Shown here: positions 1-9,258 of the stretch, one piece after another
How the letters are laid out: each line of letters starts with the position of its first letter
How positions within the stretch are numbered: the stretch's first letter is position 1
Assembly (NCBI RefSeq): GCF_001885075.1
Contig: NZ_MODU01000004.1
Span: forward strand, 806,001-870,000
Length of the DNA: 64,000 bases
Direction: 5' to 3'
DNA from: Alteromonas sp. V450
GTDB taxonomy: Bacteria > Pseudomonadota > Gammaproteobacteria > Enterobacterales > Alteromonadaceae
Translations under genes and position numbers: made by a program
Notes under the pieces: model-generated
The model's database searches: none
Told to the model about the DNA's origin: nothing
What the model saw: the letters and a program-made list of their open reading frames with translations, nothing else

Positions 1-185
1 GTAAAATTAATGTAAACATATTATTCACAATAAATTTACAAACATGAAGTTCGAGCATAATATCAATTGTGACGGTCAATGATTTTGGCCAGAAACAATA
101 AAAAATACGAAATCGAACAGCCTGTTGCTAACGGAAAGTGTGAGATTTACGCCGATAGTGATAAGCCCAGATTTGGAACCACACT

Positions 186-2879
186 ATGAATTTTAAAACG
201 CGTAAGACCGCAGTCGCTGCTTTTGTTGGCGCTGCGCTATTTTGTTCTTCAACTTCTGGTTACGCTCAAAATGCAGAGAGCGATAATGAACAGGAGGCTA
301 AAAAGGACGTCGAGCTCATCCTTGTTACCGGTAGTTTTGTACGTCGAAGCGAAAATTTTGACTCTCCTTCTCCTCTTGCTGTCGTCGACAGCGTGGCGAT
401 AGATGCAATAGGTGCTAAAAATATTGCTGATATAACGCAAACGCTAACCATAAATACTGGGGCTGAAAACAACCCAGATGCATTCACCCAAAACGCCACA
501 GCAGGTACATCAAATATTAACTTGAGAGGCTTAGGCGTGGCCTCTACGTTAGTTCTGCTTAACAATAAAAGGCAAGTAGTTAATGCACAGCCTACGAACG
601 AAGGTCTGAATTTTGTAGACACAAGCTCTTTGGTGCCTATGATAGCGATAGACCGAATGGAAGTCGTAAAAGACGGCGCTTCAGCATTATACGGCTCAGA
701 TGCGGTAGCTGGCGTTGTTAACTTTATTACAAAGCGAAATTACGATGGCGCTATGGTGAGTGTTGATTATCAAGACGGTGCCCATGGCGACAACAAAGAA
801 TACATATTGCAGGGCCTCTGGGGGGCGACGGGCGAAAAAGGCAACGTGATTGCTGCCATCAGCTACACCAATCGCTCTCCGCTTTTTATCAGCGACAGAC
901 GTTTAAGTAGACCGCAGGATGACACGAGTGCACTTGGCAATCCAGCTAGTTTTTTCATTGCACCAGGTGTGCCCGTAATAGACCCCTTTGGTTGTGAAGA
1001 GTTCGGTGGATACCCACAAGTACTTGCACCAAGCGGCACAGTACCGGGTTTAGATGTGGGGCTGTGTGGATTTGACTTCGGTCCTTACTACTCTTATGTT
1101 CCCGACGAAAGCCGTATTAACGCTTACACTCGAGCTGAATACGAATTTACAGACAGCATTACGTGGACGACAGAGATTGGCATGGCGAGAAACCGTGCTG
1201 AGCGGGGTGGAGCGCCGAGCTTTCCAATACTTACTGCCCCCGTTGTGCCAGACTATCATCCTCAAAATCCTTTTGGACGTTCTGTCGCATTTTTTGGAAG
1301 GGCTGAAGGCAACGGGCAGCCAGGTGATGCGGCCAATACCGAATCTGATACTTTCCGTTTCAGTACTAACCTTCAAGGCGTGACAGACTCAGGGTTTTGG
1401 GAGATAAGCTATACAAGGGCAGTTAACGATTTCGTATTTAGCGTACCGGATGTGCTGAATACTGAATTCCAACTTGCGTTGTTAGGCTTTGGGGGCTCTG
1501 ATTGTAACCCTGTCACAGGCACGCCGGGTGTTGGTAGCTGTCAGTTTTTTAATCCATTTGCAACTTCCTACACTAGTGCACCGAACTCAGAGTATGTAAT
1601 TAACTCATTTACTGGACGACAGGTTATCGACTCGAAAGCAGACCTAGAGGTATTTGAGGCGTTTACATCATTCGATACATTTGAAATGGGTGGTGGCTAT
1701 GCCGCATTAGCGTTGGGTATTCAATATCGTGAAAACCAGCTTTCGCAAGACTACGATGAATTATCCAATCAAGACAGCTTTACATTCGTCATCGGTAACC
1801 CTGATTTGGATGGTAGCCAAGACGTGTGGGCTGCGTTTGGTGAACTTGCACTGCCAATAAATGATGAGCTAGATGTTCAACTTGCGCTGCGTTACGAAGA
1901 TTACGGCGGTAGTATTGGTAGCACAGTAGATCCGAAGCTGGCTATATCATGGCGTGCATCTGAGGAGTTTTCGTTAAGGGGCTCTATCTCCACCTCGTTT
2001 AGAGCGCCAACGGTGTTCTTAGCACAAGGTGGTGCCACATCGCTTCAACAAGTAGTTGATCCTGTACAAGGTGCTCAAGCTTTTGTGGCGGTGAGAACTT
2101 CCGGTAATGAAGACCTTAAGCCAGAGGAATCGACTGCGTATAATCTCGGTTTTTCATACGAGCCATTCAGAGACTTATCGGTTGAGGTGGATTACTGGAA
2201 CTTTGAATTTGAAGATCTTATTATTCAAGAAAATGCACAAGCGCTGCTGAATGCCGATCCCACAAACACCGACCGCATTGTACGTGCTGGTGACCCACTA
2301 AATGGGCCGGTACTTCAAATTAACAATACCTATGTTAATGCTAGTTCTCTTGAAACTTCTGGTGTTGATTTTGTAACAAGTTACAAAATGGAAACCGGGT
2401 TAGGTAACTTTACGCCGTCAATTCAGGCTACTTATATTACCAAATACGATTTGAGTGACCCACAAGCAGGAGCTATTGATGGCGCAGGGCGTCGCAACTT
2501 TAATAACATTGGTGTTTCCTCTCCAGAATTACGTATGAATATTGGTCTTGCCTGGCAACATGACGTGCATGCTGCGAATATTTTCTTGCGTTATATTTCA
2601 TCATACGATGATGACCAAAACTGTGCAGACGGTTCATCAAATACTGCTGGCTGTGCCAACGGCTTCTATGAAATTGATAGCATAGTAACGGTGGATGCGC
2701 AGTACAATATCGATCTTGGCAGCGTATTTGATACAGACCAAAGTTACGTGTTAACGGTTGGCGGTATCAACCTATTTGACGAAGAGCCTCCTCAAGTGTT
2801 CACTAATAGTGGCTTCGACTCTAAAGTACATGATCCTAGAGGGCGGCAAATTTATGCAAGGCTAGCCGTAGAGTTTTAA
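186..2879 (+). CDS. TonB-dependent outer-membrane receptor
   Basis: An 897-residue protein with an N-terminal signal peptide (basic start, hydrophobic stretch, cleavage after about GYAQ, residue 28). A TonB-box-like segment ending in ILVTG sits near residue 48. The plug domain follows (about 55-180, with LRGLG and the conserved VVKDGASALYGSDAVAGVVN block), then a long beta-barrel ending in an aromatic residue (AVEF). The family takes up iron complexes, vitamins or oligosaccharides through the outer membrane using TonB energy. The plug is of the broad type seen in marine Alteromonadales, not clearly the siderophore type, so the substrate is unknown. GGAAC lies upstream of the ATG. No Fur-like box is evident in the 185 bases before it, and a hairpin terminator follows directly, so it looks monocistronic. 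Confidence 0.9.
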   Translation: MNFKTRKTAVAAFVGAALFCSSTSGYAQNAESDNEQEAKKDVELILVTGSFVRRSENFDSPSPLAVVDSVAIDAIGAKNIADITQTLTINTGAENNPDAFTQNATAGTSNINLRGLGVASTLVLLNNKRQVVNAQPTNEGLNFVDTSSLVPMIAIDRMEVVKDGASALYGSDAVAGVVNFITKRNYDGAMVSVDYQDGAHGDNKEYILQGLWGATGEKGNVIAAISYTNRSPLFISDRRLSRPQDDTSALGNPASFFIAPGVPVIDPFGCEEFGGYPQVLAPSGTVPGLDVGLCGFDFGPYYSYVPDESRINAYTRAEYEFTDSITWTTEIGMARNRAERGGAPSFPILTAPVVPDYHPQNPFGRSVAFFGRAEGNGQPGDAANTESDTFRFSTNLQGVTDSGFWEISYTRAVNDFVFSVPDVLNTEFQLALLGFGGSDCNPVTGTPGVGSCQFFNPFATSYTSAPNSEYVINSFTGRQVIDSKADLEVFEAFTSFDTFEMGGGYAALALGIQYRENQLSQDYDELSNQDSFTFVIGNPDLDGSQDVWAAFGELALPINDELDVQLALRYEDYGGSIGSTVDPKLAISWRASEEFSLRGSISTSFRAPTVFLAQGGATSLQQVVDPVQGAQAFVAVRTSGNEDLKPEESTAYNLGFSYEPFRDLSVEVDYWNFEFEDLIIQENAQALLNADPTNTDRIVRAGDPLNGPVLQINNTYVNASSLETSGVDFVTSYKMETGLGNFTPSIQATYITKYDLSDPQAGAIDGAGRRNFNNIGVSSPELRMNIGLAWQHDVHAANIFLRYISSYDDDQNCADGSSNTAGCANGFYEIDSIVTVDAQYNIDLGSVFDTDQSYVLTVGGINLFDEEPPQVFTNSGFDSKVHDPRGRQIYARLAVEF

Positions 2880-2902
2880 GCCAAGGGTTGCAAAAAATTT
2901 CT

Positions 2903-2928
2903 AAGCCGGCGGCAATGCCGGCTTTTTT
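2903..2928 (+). terminator. Intrinsic terminator after the TonB receptor
   Basis: AAGCCGGC and GCCGGCTT form a perfect 8-bp stem around a 6-base loop, followed by a T run. It lies 23 bases past the receptor stop codon. Confidence 0.9.
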
Positions 2929-3042
2929 GTAAACAATTATCTCCACAAACAATCTAAGCAAACGTAAAACCACCTTCTCTTCTTCATTTCTTTGTATACA
3001 GTGTAAGAAATTGACGGCAATGCACAGATAGCTGAGGTGACC

Positions 3043-3345
3043 ATGACAACTAAACTTACTGATCAAGAAATAAAACAACAACTCGACACGCTCAATCAAA
3101 TAGTGTGTGACGATGTGCTGTGGGAGCGCGACGGAGATGCAATTATTAAAACATTCACTTTTAAGAGTTTTATTCGAGCTTTTGGATGGATGTCGCAAAT
3201 TGCAATGTGGGCTGAGAAGCTCAAACATCATCCTGAGTGGTTTAATGTTTATAATCGTGTAGAAGTTCGATTAACAACGCATGATGTTGAAGGTTTGAGT
3301 GAATTAGACTTTTCATTGGCATCAAAAATGGAAAAATTTAAATAA
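3043..3345 (+). CDS. phhB: Pterin-4a-carbinolamine dehydratase
   Basis: A 100-residue protein of the PCD/DCoH family. The signature is the run KLKHHPEW followed by [12 protein letters not shown], where the paired histidines and the later THD histidine form the pterin site. The family dehydrates 4a-hydroxytetrahydrobiopterin during phenylalanine hydroxylase recycling, or acts in molybdopterin metabolism. ATG at 3043 is preferred over the in-frame GTG at 3037 because the GAGG at 3034-3037 would then be the ribosome-binding site, with 5-base spacing. No phenylalanine hydroxylase gene is adjacent, so the partner must lie elsewhere. No terminator is visible before the tRNA promoter. Confidence 0.9.
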   Translation: MTTKLTDQEIKQQLDTLNQIVCDDVLWERDGDAIIKTFTFKSFIRAFGWMSQIAMWAEKLKHHPEWFNVYNRVEVRLTTHDVEGLSELDFSLASKMEKFK

Positions 3346-3464
3346 ATTAAGATAAACTGCTGACAATGACGCGTAAAAAACCGGCGAAATAGTATTAACA
3401 TTGAGCACATTGTTTAAATTAACCGCGAACGATCAAAAAATTGAAATATTTCAATGTTAGGCAC

Positions 3465-3492
3465 TTGTGTTAGCCAAGTCCCTATGTATAAT
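3465..3492 (+). promoter_or_regulatory. Sigma-70 promoter for the initiator tRNA pair
   Basis: TTGTGT at 3465-3470, a 16-base spacer and a perfect TATAAT at 3487-3492 lie about 57 bases upstream of the first tRNA. This is a strong -10 typical of stable-RNA promoters. The call is by eye. Confidence 0.65.
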
Positions 3493-3548
3493 ACGCACCA
3501 CATTGAGGCGAGGCGCTGAAGCAAATCACTGAAATGCAAATTTTCTGG

Positions 3549-3625
<77 letters not shown>

Positions 3626-3676
3626 CAGAAAATAAACAGATTTTGAAGCGTTGTGTCACAGCGTTTAACGTACAAG

Positions 3677-3753
<77 letters not shown>

Positions 3754-3757
3754 ATTT

Positions 3758-3786
3758 AAACCCAGCATTTGCTGGGTTTTTTATTT
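3758..3786 (+). terminator. Intrinsic terminator of the tRNA-fMet operon
   Basis: AAACCCAGC and GCTGGGTTT pair around ATTT and are followed by a T-rich tract, 4 bases after the second CCA end. Confidence 0.92.
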
Positions 3787-4099
3787 TTTAAATTCCTTAT
3801 TCCTTTCAGTCTTCCACGTGTTGGCGTTTTCCGAGTGAATTTTTAGTCTCGCTCACTTTGGATTCGTGATGCCACTATACCTGCGGTAACACGCCACGAT
3901 TACGAACATTTTTATTCTCGCTGAGAGGGTAATGATCTATGCGGTTTTGTATAACATCTTACCTCTGCAAAACTGATATTATGATTTATAAAGGTATACT
4001 CTTTTTTACAGTGTGCTAATTTATAAACATTAGAGGGTCATTCATTCACCCGCATCGATATATTCGCCCAAATAAATTAGAAAGGTAGTAGCCATAAAG
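3787..4099. other. Intergenic region before the MHYT kinase
   Basis: About 310 bases without a credible ORF. A weak -10-like TATACT lies at 3995-4000, about 100 bases before the kinase start, without a convincing -35. AAAGG at 4081-4085 is a loosely spaced ribosome-binding site for ATG 4100. I see nothing else that I can name. Confidence 0.4.
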
Positions 4100-7000
4100 A
4101 TGATTAGCCGTTTTTTTAGCGTTGAGCAAAGCGCCAATCTACTCGAAGGTTCTTACCATTTTCCGCTCGTTGTGTTGTCGCTATTAATAGCGATTTTCGC
4201 GGCATTCATGGCGTTTAATGTTGCTGGCCAAGCTGCGGTAACAGAAGACAGGGTCCGTCGTAACACACTGTTAGCAACGGGAAGCGTTGCATTGGGCGGT
4301 GGCATCTGGTCGATGCACTTTTTAGGCATGACTGCGTTTGATTTGTGCCTGCCTGTTAATTATGACGTTACCATAACCGCGCTTTCATCTTTACCAGGCA
4401 TCGCAGCGGCGTTGGTTGCTTTGCACCTTCTCACGAAGAATCGGATTTCTTTTTCTCAAATAATGTTTGGTGGTGTATTAGTCGGTGCTGGTATCGGAAC
4501 AATGCATTATAGTGGTATGGCGGCTATGGAAATGGCACCTTTGCTGCGCTACGACCCCACAATGTTTGCTTTGTCTATTGTCGTAGCGGTGTTGTTAGCA
4601 ATGATATCGCTTTGGATAAAATTTGGTATTGCGTCAGCAATCAAGTCAAAAAAGATGTTGGGAAAACACGTTGTGTTGGCCAGCGTTGTCATGGGGCTAG
4701 CCATTGCAGGTATGCATTATACAGGTATGGCTGCTGCGCGCTTTGTCGCTCCTCCAGGTATTGAAACGTCAGGGCAAAGTTCGGATATCGCGGTTTATCT
4801 CGCAATATCGACCGCTATTGTTACGTTGATATTGATCACCATGGTTCTTGGGATCAGTTTACTGTTTAAATATCGCGATGTAATGATGAGAGCCATTGAA
4901 AGTGAGCGTATCCAAAGTGCAATAACCGATACCGCTGTCGACGCAATTTTAACTGTAGACAGCAGCGGCATAATTAAGACAGCCAATCCGGCAGTAAAGC
5001 ATATCTACGGGTATACACAGGCTGAAATTATCGGCATGAAGGCCACAGATTTAGTAACACCAGAGAGACGCCATTTATATGGTGACGACTTCTTTAATCA
5101 ACGAGTCGTTCCTACTGAGCAAATAATCGGCACGGGCCGAGAAGTCGAAATTTTGCGAAAAGACGGAGAACGTATCCCCGCGCGTATTGGCGTCGGCTTC
5201 ACAAAAATAGACGACAAACCCGTATTTGTTTCTTTTGCATCTGATTTGCGTAAAAGAAAAGAAATGGAAGACGCACTTAGAGAAAGCGAGGCTAAGTTTA
5301 GAAGTCTTATTTCTAATATTCCTGGAATGGCTTATCGGTGTTTGAATATGCCGGGCTGGCCTATGGTGTTCATCAGCGATGCAGTATTGGAAGTCACTGG
5401 ATATTCACCTGAAGAATTTATCCTACCTAATCCCAAGAGGTCGTTTGTAGACCTCTACCATCCAGACGATGTTGAACGTCTGGTTCAAAGTAATAAAAAA
5501 AGCGACAGTTTTTCCTTTGAATATCGCATCATAACGAAAAATGGCGATGTAAAATGGGTAACAGAACACGGTGTATACGTTAAGGATGAACAAGGTAATA
5601 CGCTTTATGTAGACGGTTTTATTTCTGACATTACTCACAGAAAAGAAATGGAAAATGAACTCAAAGCTGCGAAGGATAAAGCCGAGCAAGCCGCTGCCGC
5701 GCGAACAGCATTCCTCGCTAATATGAGTCATGAAATTAGAACGCCAATGAACGCGATTATTGGCTTCAGTGATCTTATGCTAGGCGAGTCTTTACGTGAT
5801 GAACAGAAATCTCATCTAACTACTATTAACCGCTCAGCACGATCACTACTTCACCTCCTTAACGATATTCTCGATAGTGCCAAACTTGATAAAGGTAAGT
5901 TGGATCTCGAATACCGCGAATTTGTCATACGAGAAGAATTGGATTTGGTTATATCGACATTTTGGCTTGAAGCAAAGCGTAAGAAAGTTGACTTATTTCT
6001 AAATGTAGAGCGTTCGGTGGCAAACGTGTACATAGGCGTACCAGAAAGAATGCGACAAGTCCTTAATAACCTGATTGGAAACGCGGTGAAGTTTACCCAC
6101 GAAGGTAAGGTGGCGGTTAACGTAAAAAGTGAAGGTAACGCGATTGTTTTTGAAGTTTCTGATACTGGTATTGGTATGACTGGCGACCAAGTAGACAAGG
6201 TCTTTGATCCGTTTTCTCAAGCTGATGCATCGATGAGTAGAAAGTATGGCGGCACCGGGCTTGGAACGACCATTTCAAAACAACTGGTTGAATTGATGGG
6301 TGGGGAAATTAGTGTTCGTAGTAAAAAAGGGCAAGGGACAACATTCAGTTTCACGTTGCCATTTGAAGAAACAGAACTAAAAGCGCAAAGCCATGAAGCC
6401 TCCCTGTCACAGATAACGCAATTAGAAAAAGCGCTCAACATTTTGGTTGTTGATGATGTCGAGCAGAATGTAGAACTTCTTACGCTTTTGTTAACGCGCT
6501 CAGGGCATAGTGTAGTAACTGCATCTGATGGCGTTGAGGCGCTAGAAAAAATGAATGAGCAGGTTTTTGATGTCGTATTGATGGACTTACAAATGCCAAA
6601 GCTGGACGGTATTGAAGCTTCAAAACAACGTCGCGAGTTTGAAAAGCAACATGGCCTACCTGCCTTGCCAATTATTGCGCTTACCGCGAGTGTGCTCATT
6701 CAGGATAGACACGCTGCGCAGCGGGCAGGCATGCAGGGGTTTGCTAACAAGCCCGTTGACTTCGGCATATTACTGGATGAGATAGCTCGAGTATTGCGGT
6801 TGAAAAATCGTAAAGTTAAAAACGAAACTCATTCGTCCACTGAACACCGTGAATGTCATTCACTTGGCATTGAAAGTTCAATTATAGATATACCTAAAGC
6901 AACGCAGTTATGGGGTGATGAAAAAACGGTATTTAAAGAAATTGATAAGTTCATTAGTACATGTAGAAATAAAGTAGACACGTTGATGCGCCTAGCGCTT

Positions 7001-7447
7001 GACGGTAATTATAAGGAAGTGGCAACAATTGCACACGGATTGAAAGGTACTGCGGGTAATCTTTGCCTTACCTCTTTCTTCTGCACTGTAAGGGAAATTG
7101 AAGCGAAGGCACATAAAGGTGTATTGAATATCGATGAGGTAAACAACCTTAGAGATGCAATAGAGCGAATAGAGAATAGTTTGAACAAAACACCGCTATA
7201 TGCAGAACAATCCATAAATGAAAGTGTTGACAACGCACTACTGCATAAGCACCTTGTATCGTTAAGTGGCAGTGTTGAACGAAATATGGTCGATGAGGAC
7301 GAGCTTGTATTTTTGCGTGAATTAAACAGCCCTGAATTTAGCGACCTTATATTGCAAATATTAGAATACATTGATGATTTTGAGTTTGAGCTTGCGAAGG
7401 AACAAATTGATGTATTACTCGAAGCCCTGATGCAAAATAGAGGCTAA
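4100..7447 (+). CDS. MHYT-PAS-PAS hybrid histidine kinase with receiver and Hpt domains
   Basis: A 1115-residue inner-membrane hybrid sensor kinase. An N-terminal MHYT domain (about 1-260) has three copies of the motif (SMHFLGM at 72, TMHYSGM at 135, GMHYTGM at 205), thought to bind a metal for sensing diatomic gas or redox state. Two PAS domains follow (about 270-390 and 395-515). HisKA carries the phospho-acceptor H544 (MSHEIRTPM), and the ATPase domain has N661 (NLIGNA), DTGIG at 688 and GGTGLG at 717. A receiver has acidic residues DD at 785 and acceptor D829. A C-terminal Hpt carries H979 (AHGLKGTAGN). All phosphorelay residues are present. The HD-GYP response regulator starts 2 bases after the stop, so it is the obvious output partner. 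Confidence 0.93.
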   Translation: MISRFFSVEQSANLLEGSYHFPLVVLSLLIAIFAAFMAFNVAGQAAVTEDRVRRNTLLATGSVALGGGIWSMHFLGMTAFDLCLPVNYDVTITALSSLPGIAAALVALHLLTKNRISFSQIMFGGVLVGAGIGTMHYSGMAAMEMAPLLRYDPTMFALSIVVAVLLAMISLWIKFGIASAIKSKKMLGKHVVLASVVMGLAIAGMHYTGMAAARFVAPPGIETSGQSSDIAVYLAISTAIVTLILITMVLGISLLFKYRDVMMRAIESERIQSAITDTAVDAILTVDSSGIIKTANPAVKHIYGYTQAEIIGMKATDLVTPERRHLYGDDFFNQRVVPTEQIIGTGREVEILRKDGERIPARIGVGFTKIDDKPVFVSFASDLRKRKEMEDALRESEAKFRSLISNIPGMAYRCLNMPGWPMVFISDAVLEVTGYSPEEFILPNPKRSFVDLYHPDDVERLVQSNKKSDSFSFEYRIITKNGDVKWVTEHGVYVKDEQGNTLYVDGFISDITHRKEMENELKAAKDKAEQAAAARTAFLANMSHEIRTPMNAIIGFSDLMLGESLRDEQKSHLTTINRSARSLLHLLNDILDSAKLDKGKLDLEYREFVIREELDLVISTFWLEAKRKKVDLFLNVERSVANVYIGVPERMRQVLNNLIGNAVKFTHEGKVAVNVKSEGNAIVFEVSDTGIGMTGDQVDKVFDPFSQADASMSRKYGGTGLGTTISKQLVELMGGEISVRSKKGQGTTFSFTLPFEETELKAQSHEASLSQITQLEKALNILVVDDVEQNVELLTLLLTRSGHSVVTASDGVEALEKMNEQVFDVVLMDLQMPKLDGIEASKQRREFEKQHGLPALPIIALTASVLIQDRHAAQRAGMQGFANKPVDFGILLDEIARVLRLKNRKVKNETHSSTEHRECHSLGIESSIIDIPKATQLWGDEKTVFKEIDKFISTCRNKVDTLMRLALDGNYKEVATIAHGLKGTAGNLCLTSFFCTVREIEAKAHKGVLNIDEVNNLRDAIERIENSLNKTPLYAEQSINESVDNALLHKHLVSLSGSVERNMVDEDELVFLRELNSPEFSDLILQILEYIDDFEFELAKEQIDVLLEALMQNRG

Positions 7448-7449
7448 AC

Positions 7450-8451
7450 ATGTTAGAACAAGAAAGTACGAAGGCTACATTATTACTCGTCGATGATGAG
7501 CCAGTTAACTTGAGAGTGTTAAAACAACTACTTGCTTCAGATTATCAACTGGTGTTTGCTAAGAATGGTGACGAGGCAATTAAATTAGCAACAACAAGTC
7601 GACCTAACCTGATTTTACTCGATGTTATGATGCCTGGGCTAACCGGCTTTGAAGTATGTAGGCTCTTAAAGGAAAAGGAGCAAACGAAGTCCATTCCAAT
7701 TATTTTTGTTACAGCGTTAAGCGACGAAGTTGACGAGACCGAAGGATTTGATGCTGGTGCTGTCGACTATATCACCAAACCTATCTCACCAGCCGTTGTT
7801 AAAGCGCGAGTTAGAACTCACTTGAATTTAGTGCGTTCTGATGCATTGTTAGAAAGTCGATTGCAAGTTGTGCAGCGGTTGGGAAGAGCAGCTGAGTATA
7901 AAGACAACGAAACCGGCATGCATGTTATGAGAATGAGCCATTATGCTAAAGAATTGGCATTAGCTTATGGGTTATCAGAAGCGCAAGCGGAAATACTGTT
8001 ACATGCTGCGCCAATGCATGATTTAGGCAAAATCGGTATTGCGGACAGTATAATGCTGAAACCCGGTAAACTCACAGACGAAGAATTCGCCACCATGAAG
8101 CAGCACCCAGAAATTGGTGCTGAAATTATCGGCGACTGTGGAGACTCTGTTTTGCTAAACGTGGCGAAGTCTGTGTCGCTGACGCATCACGAAAAGTGGG
8201 ACGGTAGCGGGTATCCAAACGGATTAATGGGTGAGGAGATACCCATTGAGGGCAGAATTTGCGCTATTGCCGATGTGTTCGATGCGCTTACGAGTAAAAG
8301 GCCATACAAAGATGCGTGGAGCATACAAAGAGCGGTCGATTTTTTAAACGAGCAAAAAGGCAAACACTTTGACCCGGCACTCGTTGAATTAATGGTAAGC
8401 ATCCTGCCTAAAATTCTTGAGATTAAGGCGAATTTTAGAGACGAAGACTAA
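7450..8451 (+). CDS. Response regulator with HD-GYP c-di-GMP phosphodiesterase domain
   Basis: A 333-residue cytoplasmic protein. The receiver domain (about 10-125) has DDE at 15, acceptor D58 (LILLDVMMPG) and K110. The HD-GYP domain (about 140-325) has the HD pair H190-D191 (MHDLGKIG), HHEK at 246 and the GYP-bearing segment DGSGYP at 251, so it should be catalytically competent. The family hydrolyses cyclic di-GMP, lowering its level to favour motility over biofilm. It is translationally coupled to the MHYT hybrid kinase upstream (2-base gap), so phosphorylation by that kinase through its Hpt domain is the likely control. The direct biochemistry is inferred from the family. Confidence 0.93.
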   Translation: MLEQESTKATLLLVDDEPVNLRVLKQLLASDYQLVFAKNGDEAIKLATTSRPNLILLDVMMPGLTGFEVCRLLKEKEQTKSIPIIFVTALSDEVDETEGFDAGAVDYITKPISPAVVKARVRTHLNLVRSDALLESRLQVVQRLGRAAEYKDNETGMHVMRMSHYAKELALAYGLSEAQAEILLHAAPMHDLGKIGIADSIMLKPGKLTDEEFATMKQHPEIGAEIIGDCGDSVLLNVAKSVSLTHHEKWDGSGYPNGLMGEEIPIEGRICAIADVFDALTSKRPYKDAWSIQRAVDFLNEQKGKHFDPALVELMVSILPKILEIKANFRDED

Positions 8452-8470
8452 GTCTATCCATTATTCGCTG

Positions 8471-8499
8471 TTGCTTAATGCGTCACCTGTCAGTATAAT
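8471..8499 (+). promoter_or_regulatory. Strong sigma-70 promoter upstream of the rimP leader
   Basis: TTGCTT at 8471-8476, a 17-base spacer and a perfect TATAAT at 8494-8499. Transcription should start near 8506 and give a leader of about 250 bases before the rimP start codon. Confidence 0.75.
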
Positions 8500-8505
8500 A
8501 CACCC

Positions 8506-8668
8506 ATCATTCAACGAGAGCGGGCTCCCTCAATACACAGGATAGTAACGCACTTGTTGATAGCAAGTTGTCACCTTTGAGGTGCTTTTACCCATAGGCT
8601 TGCAACTGCCTTCGCGGCAGGTATGGGTTCAGAATTTTAATAAAAGCCCCGCTAGTCCGGGGCTTTTT
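8506..8668 (+). ncRNA. Structured leader or small RNA ahead of rimP, ending in an intrinsic terminator
   Basis: From the predicted start near 8506 the transcript can form consecutive hairpins: ACTTG/CAAGT (8552-8568), CACCT/AGGTG (8572-8584), and a long arm ACCCATA/TATGGGT (8590-8628) enclosing CTGCC/GGCAG. It ends with a GCCCCG/CGGGGC terminator plus T run (8646-8668). This would release an RNA of about 160 bases unless read through. There is no good ORF. It matches no RNA family I can name from sequence. It may be an independent sRNA or the first half of the operon attenuator. Confidence 0.5.
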
Positions 8669-8680
8669 GTTGTATTAAAA

Positions 8681-8736
8681 CCTGGAGTCAGCCTTGCTGA
8701 GCCGGGTGATGACAGGTGGGCTTTAGGCCCTTTTTT
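8681..8736 (+). promoter_or_regulatory. rimP-leader-type attenuator
   Basis: A second terminator-like hairpin (GGGC at 8718-8721, GCCC at 8727-8730, then six T) ends only 7 bases before the GGAGG of rimP. CCTG at 8681 could pair with CAGG at 8713 in an alternative fold. A putative attenuator upstream of rimP is described for gammaproteobacteria (the rimP leader), and this is the equivalent position. The fold is judged by eye. Confidence 0.5.
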
Positions 8737-8754
8737 CGTTTTTGGAGGTTTGCA

Positions 8755-9213
8755 TTGGCAAAACTTGAAGAGAAACTAACCGAAATGTTAGAGCCAGGTG
8801 TTGAAGCACTGGGTTTTGAGTTGGTTGGCATCGAGTTTGTACGAGCGGGGAAACATTCTATTCTTCGCGTTTTTATTGATCATGAAAACGGTATTACCGT
8901 AGATGATTGTGCAGATGTAAGTCATCAGGTTAGCGCAATTTTGGACGTTGAAGATCCAATTAGCACTGAATATAACTTGGAAGTGTCATCACCGGGTATG
9001 GACAGACCGCTTTTCAAAGAGAAGCATTATATCGAGTCTGTGGGTGAAGTGGTTCAAGTTCGTCTGTCTATGCCGATGGACGACAGACGTAATTTTAAAG
9101 GCAAAGTACTTGCGTGTGAAAACGGCATCGTGAGTATTGAAGTGGATGGCCAGCAGTTCCAGTTAGCTGTGGCGAATATCGAAAAAGGTAACGTTGTTCC
9201 CACGTTCGATTAA
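8755..9213 (+). CDS. rimP: Ribosome maturation factor RimP
   Basis: A 152-residue protein required for 30S subunit maturation. The N-terminal KLTEML, GFELVGIEF and DVSHQVSAILD segments and the NLEVSSPGMDRPL signature are nearly those of E. coli RimP. The start is taken as TTG 8755, because GGAGG at 8744-8748 lies 6 bases upstream and translation then begins MAKLEEKLTEM, collinear with the E. coli protein. A longer in-frame reading from GTG 8716 would run through the terminator hairpin and add 13 unrelated residues. First gene of the rimP-nusA-infB-rbfA-truB operon. Confidence 0.95.
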   Translation: MAKLEEKLTEMLEPGVEALGFELVGIEFVRAGKHSILRVFIDHENGITVDDCADVSHQVSAILDVEDPISTEYNLEVSSPGMDRPLFKEKHYIESVGEVVQVRLSMPMDDRRNFKGKVLACENGIVSIEVDGQQFQLAVANIEKGNVVPTFD

Positions 9214-9258
9214 CGGAACAGCTCTGCTTTCAACGACGAAAGCATAAGAGAGGCGAAA

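Noticed and set aside
8572..8640. Resemblance of the leader RNA to a tRNA-Leu(GAG) relic (CACCTTTGAGGTG and GGGTTCA segments)
   Set aside because: The acceptor and D-arm cannot be built, and the matches are short enough to be chance.
8582..8779. 65-codon open frame upstream of rimP
   Set aside because: It runs through two terminator-like hairpins and overlaps the rimP start in another frame. It has no ribosome-binding site.
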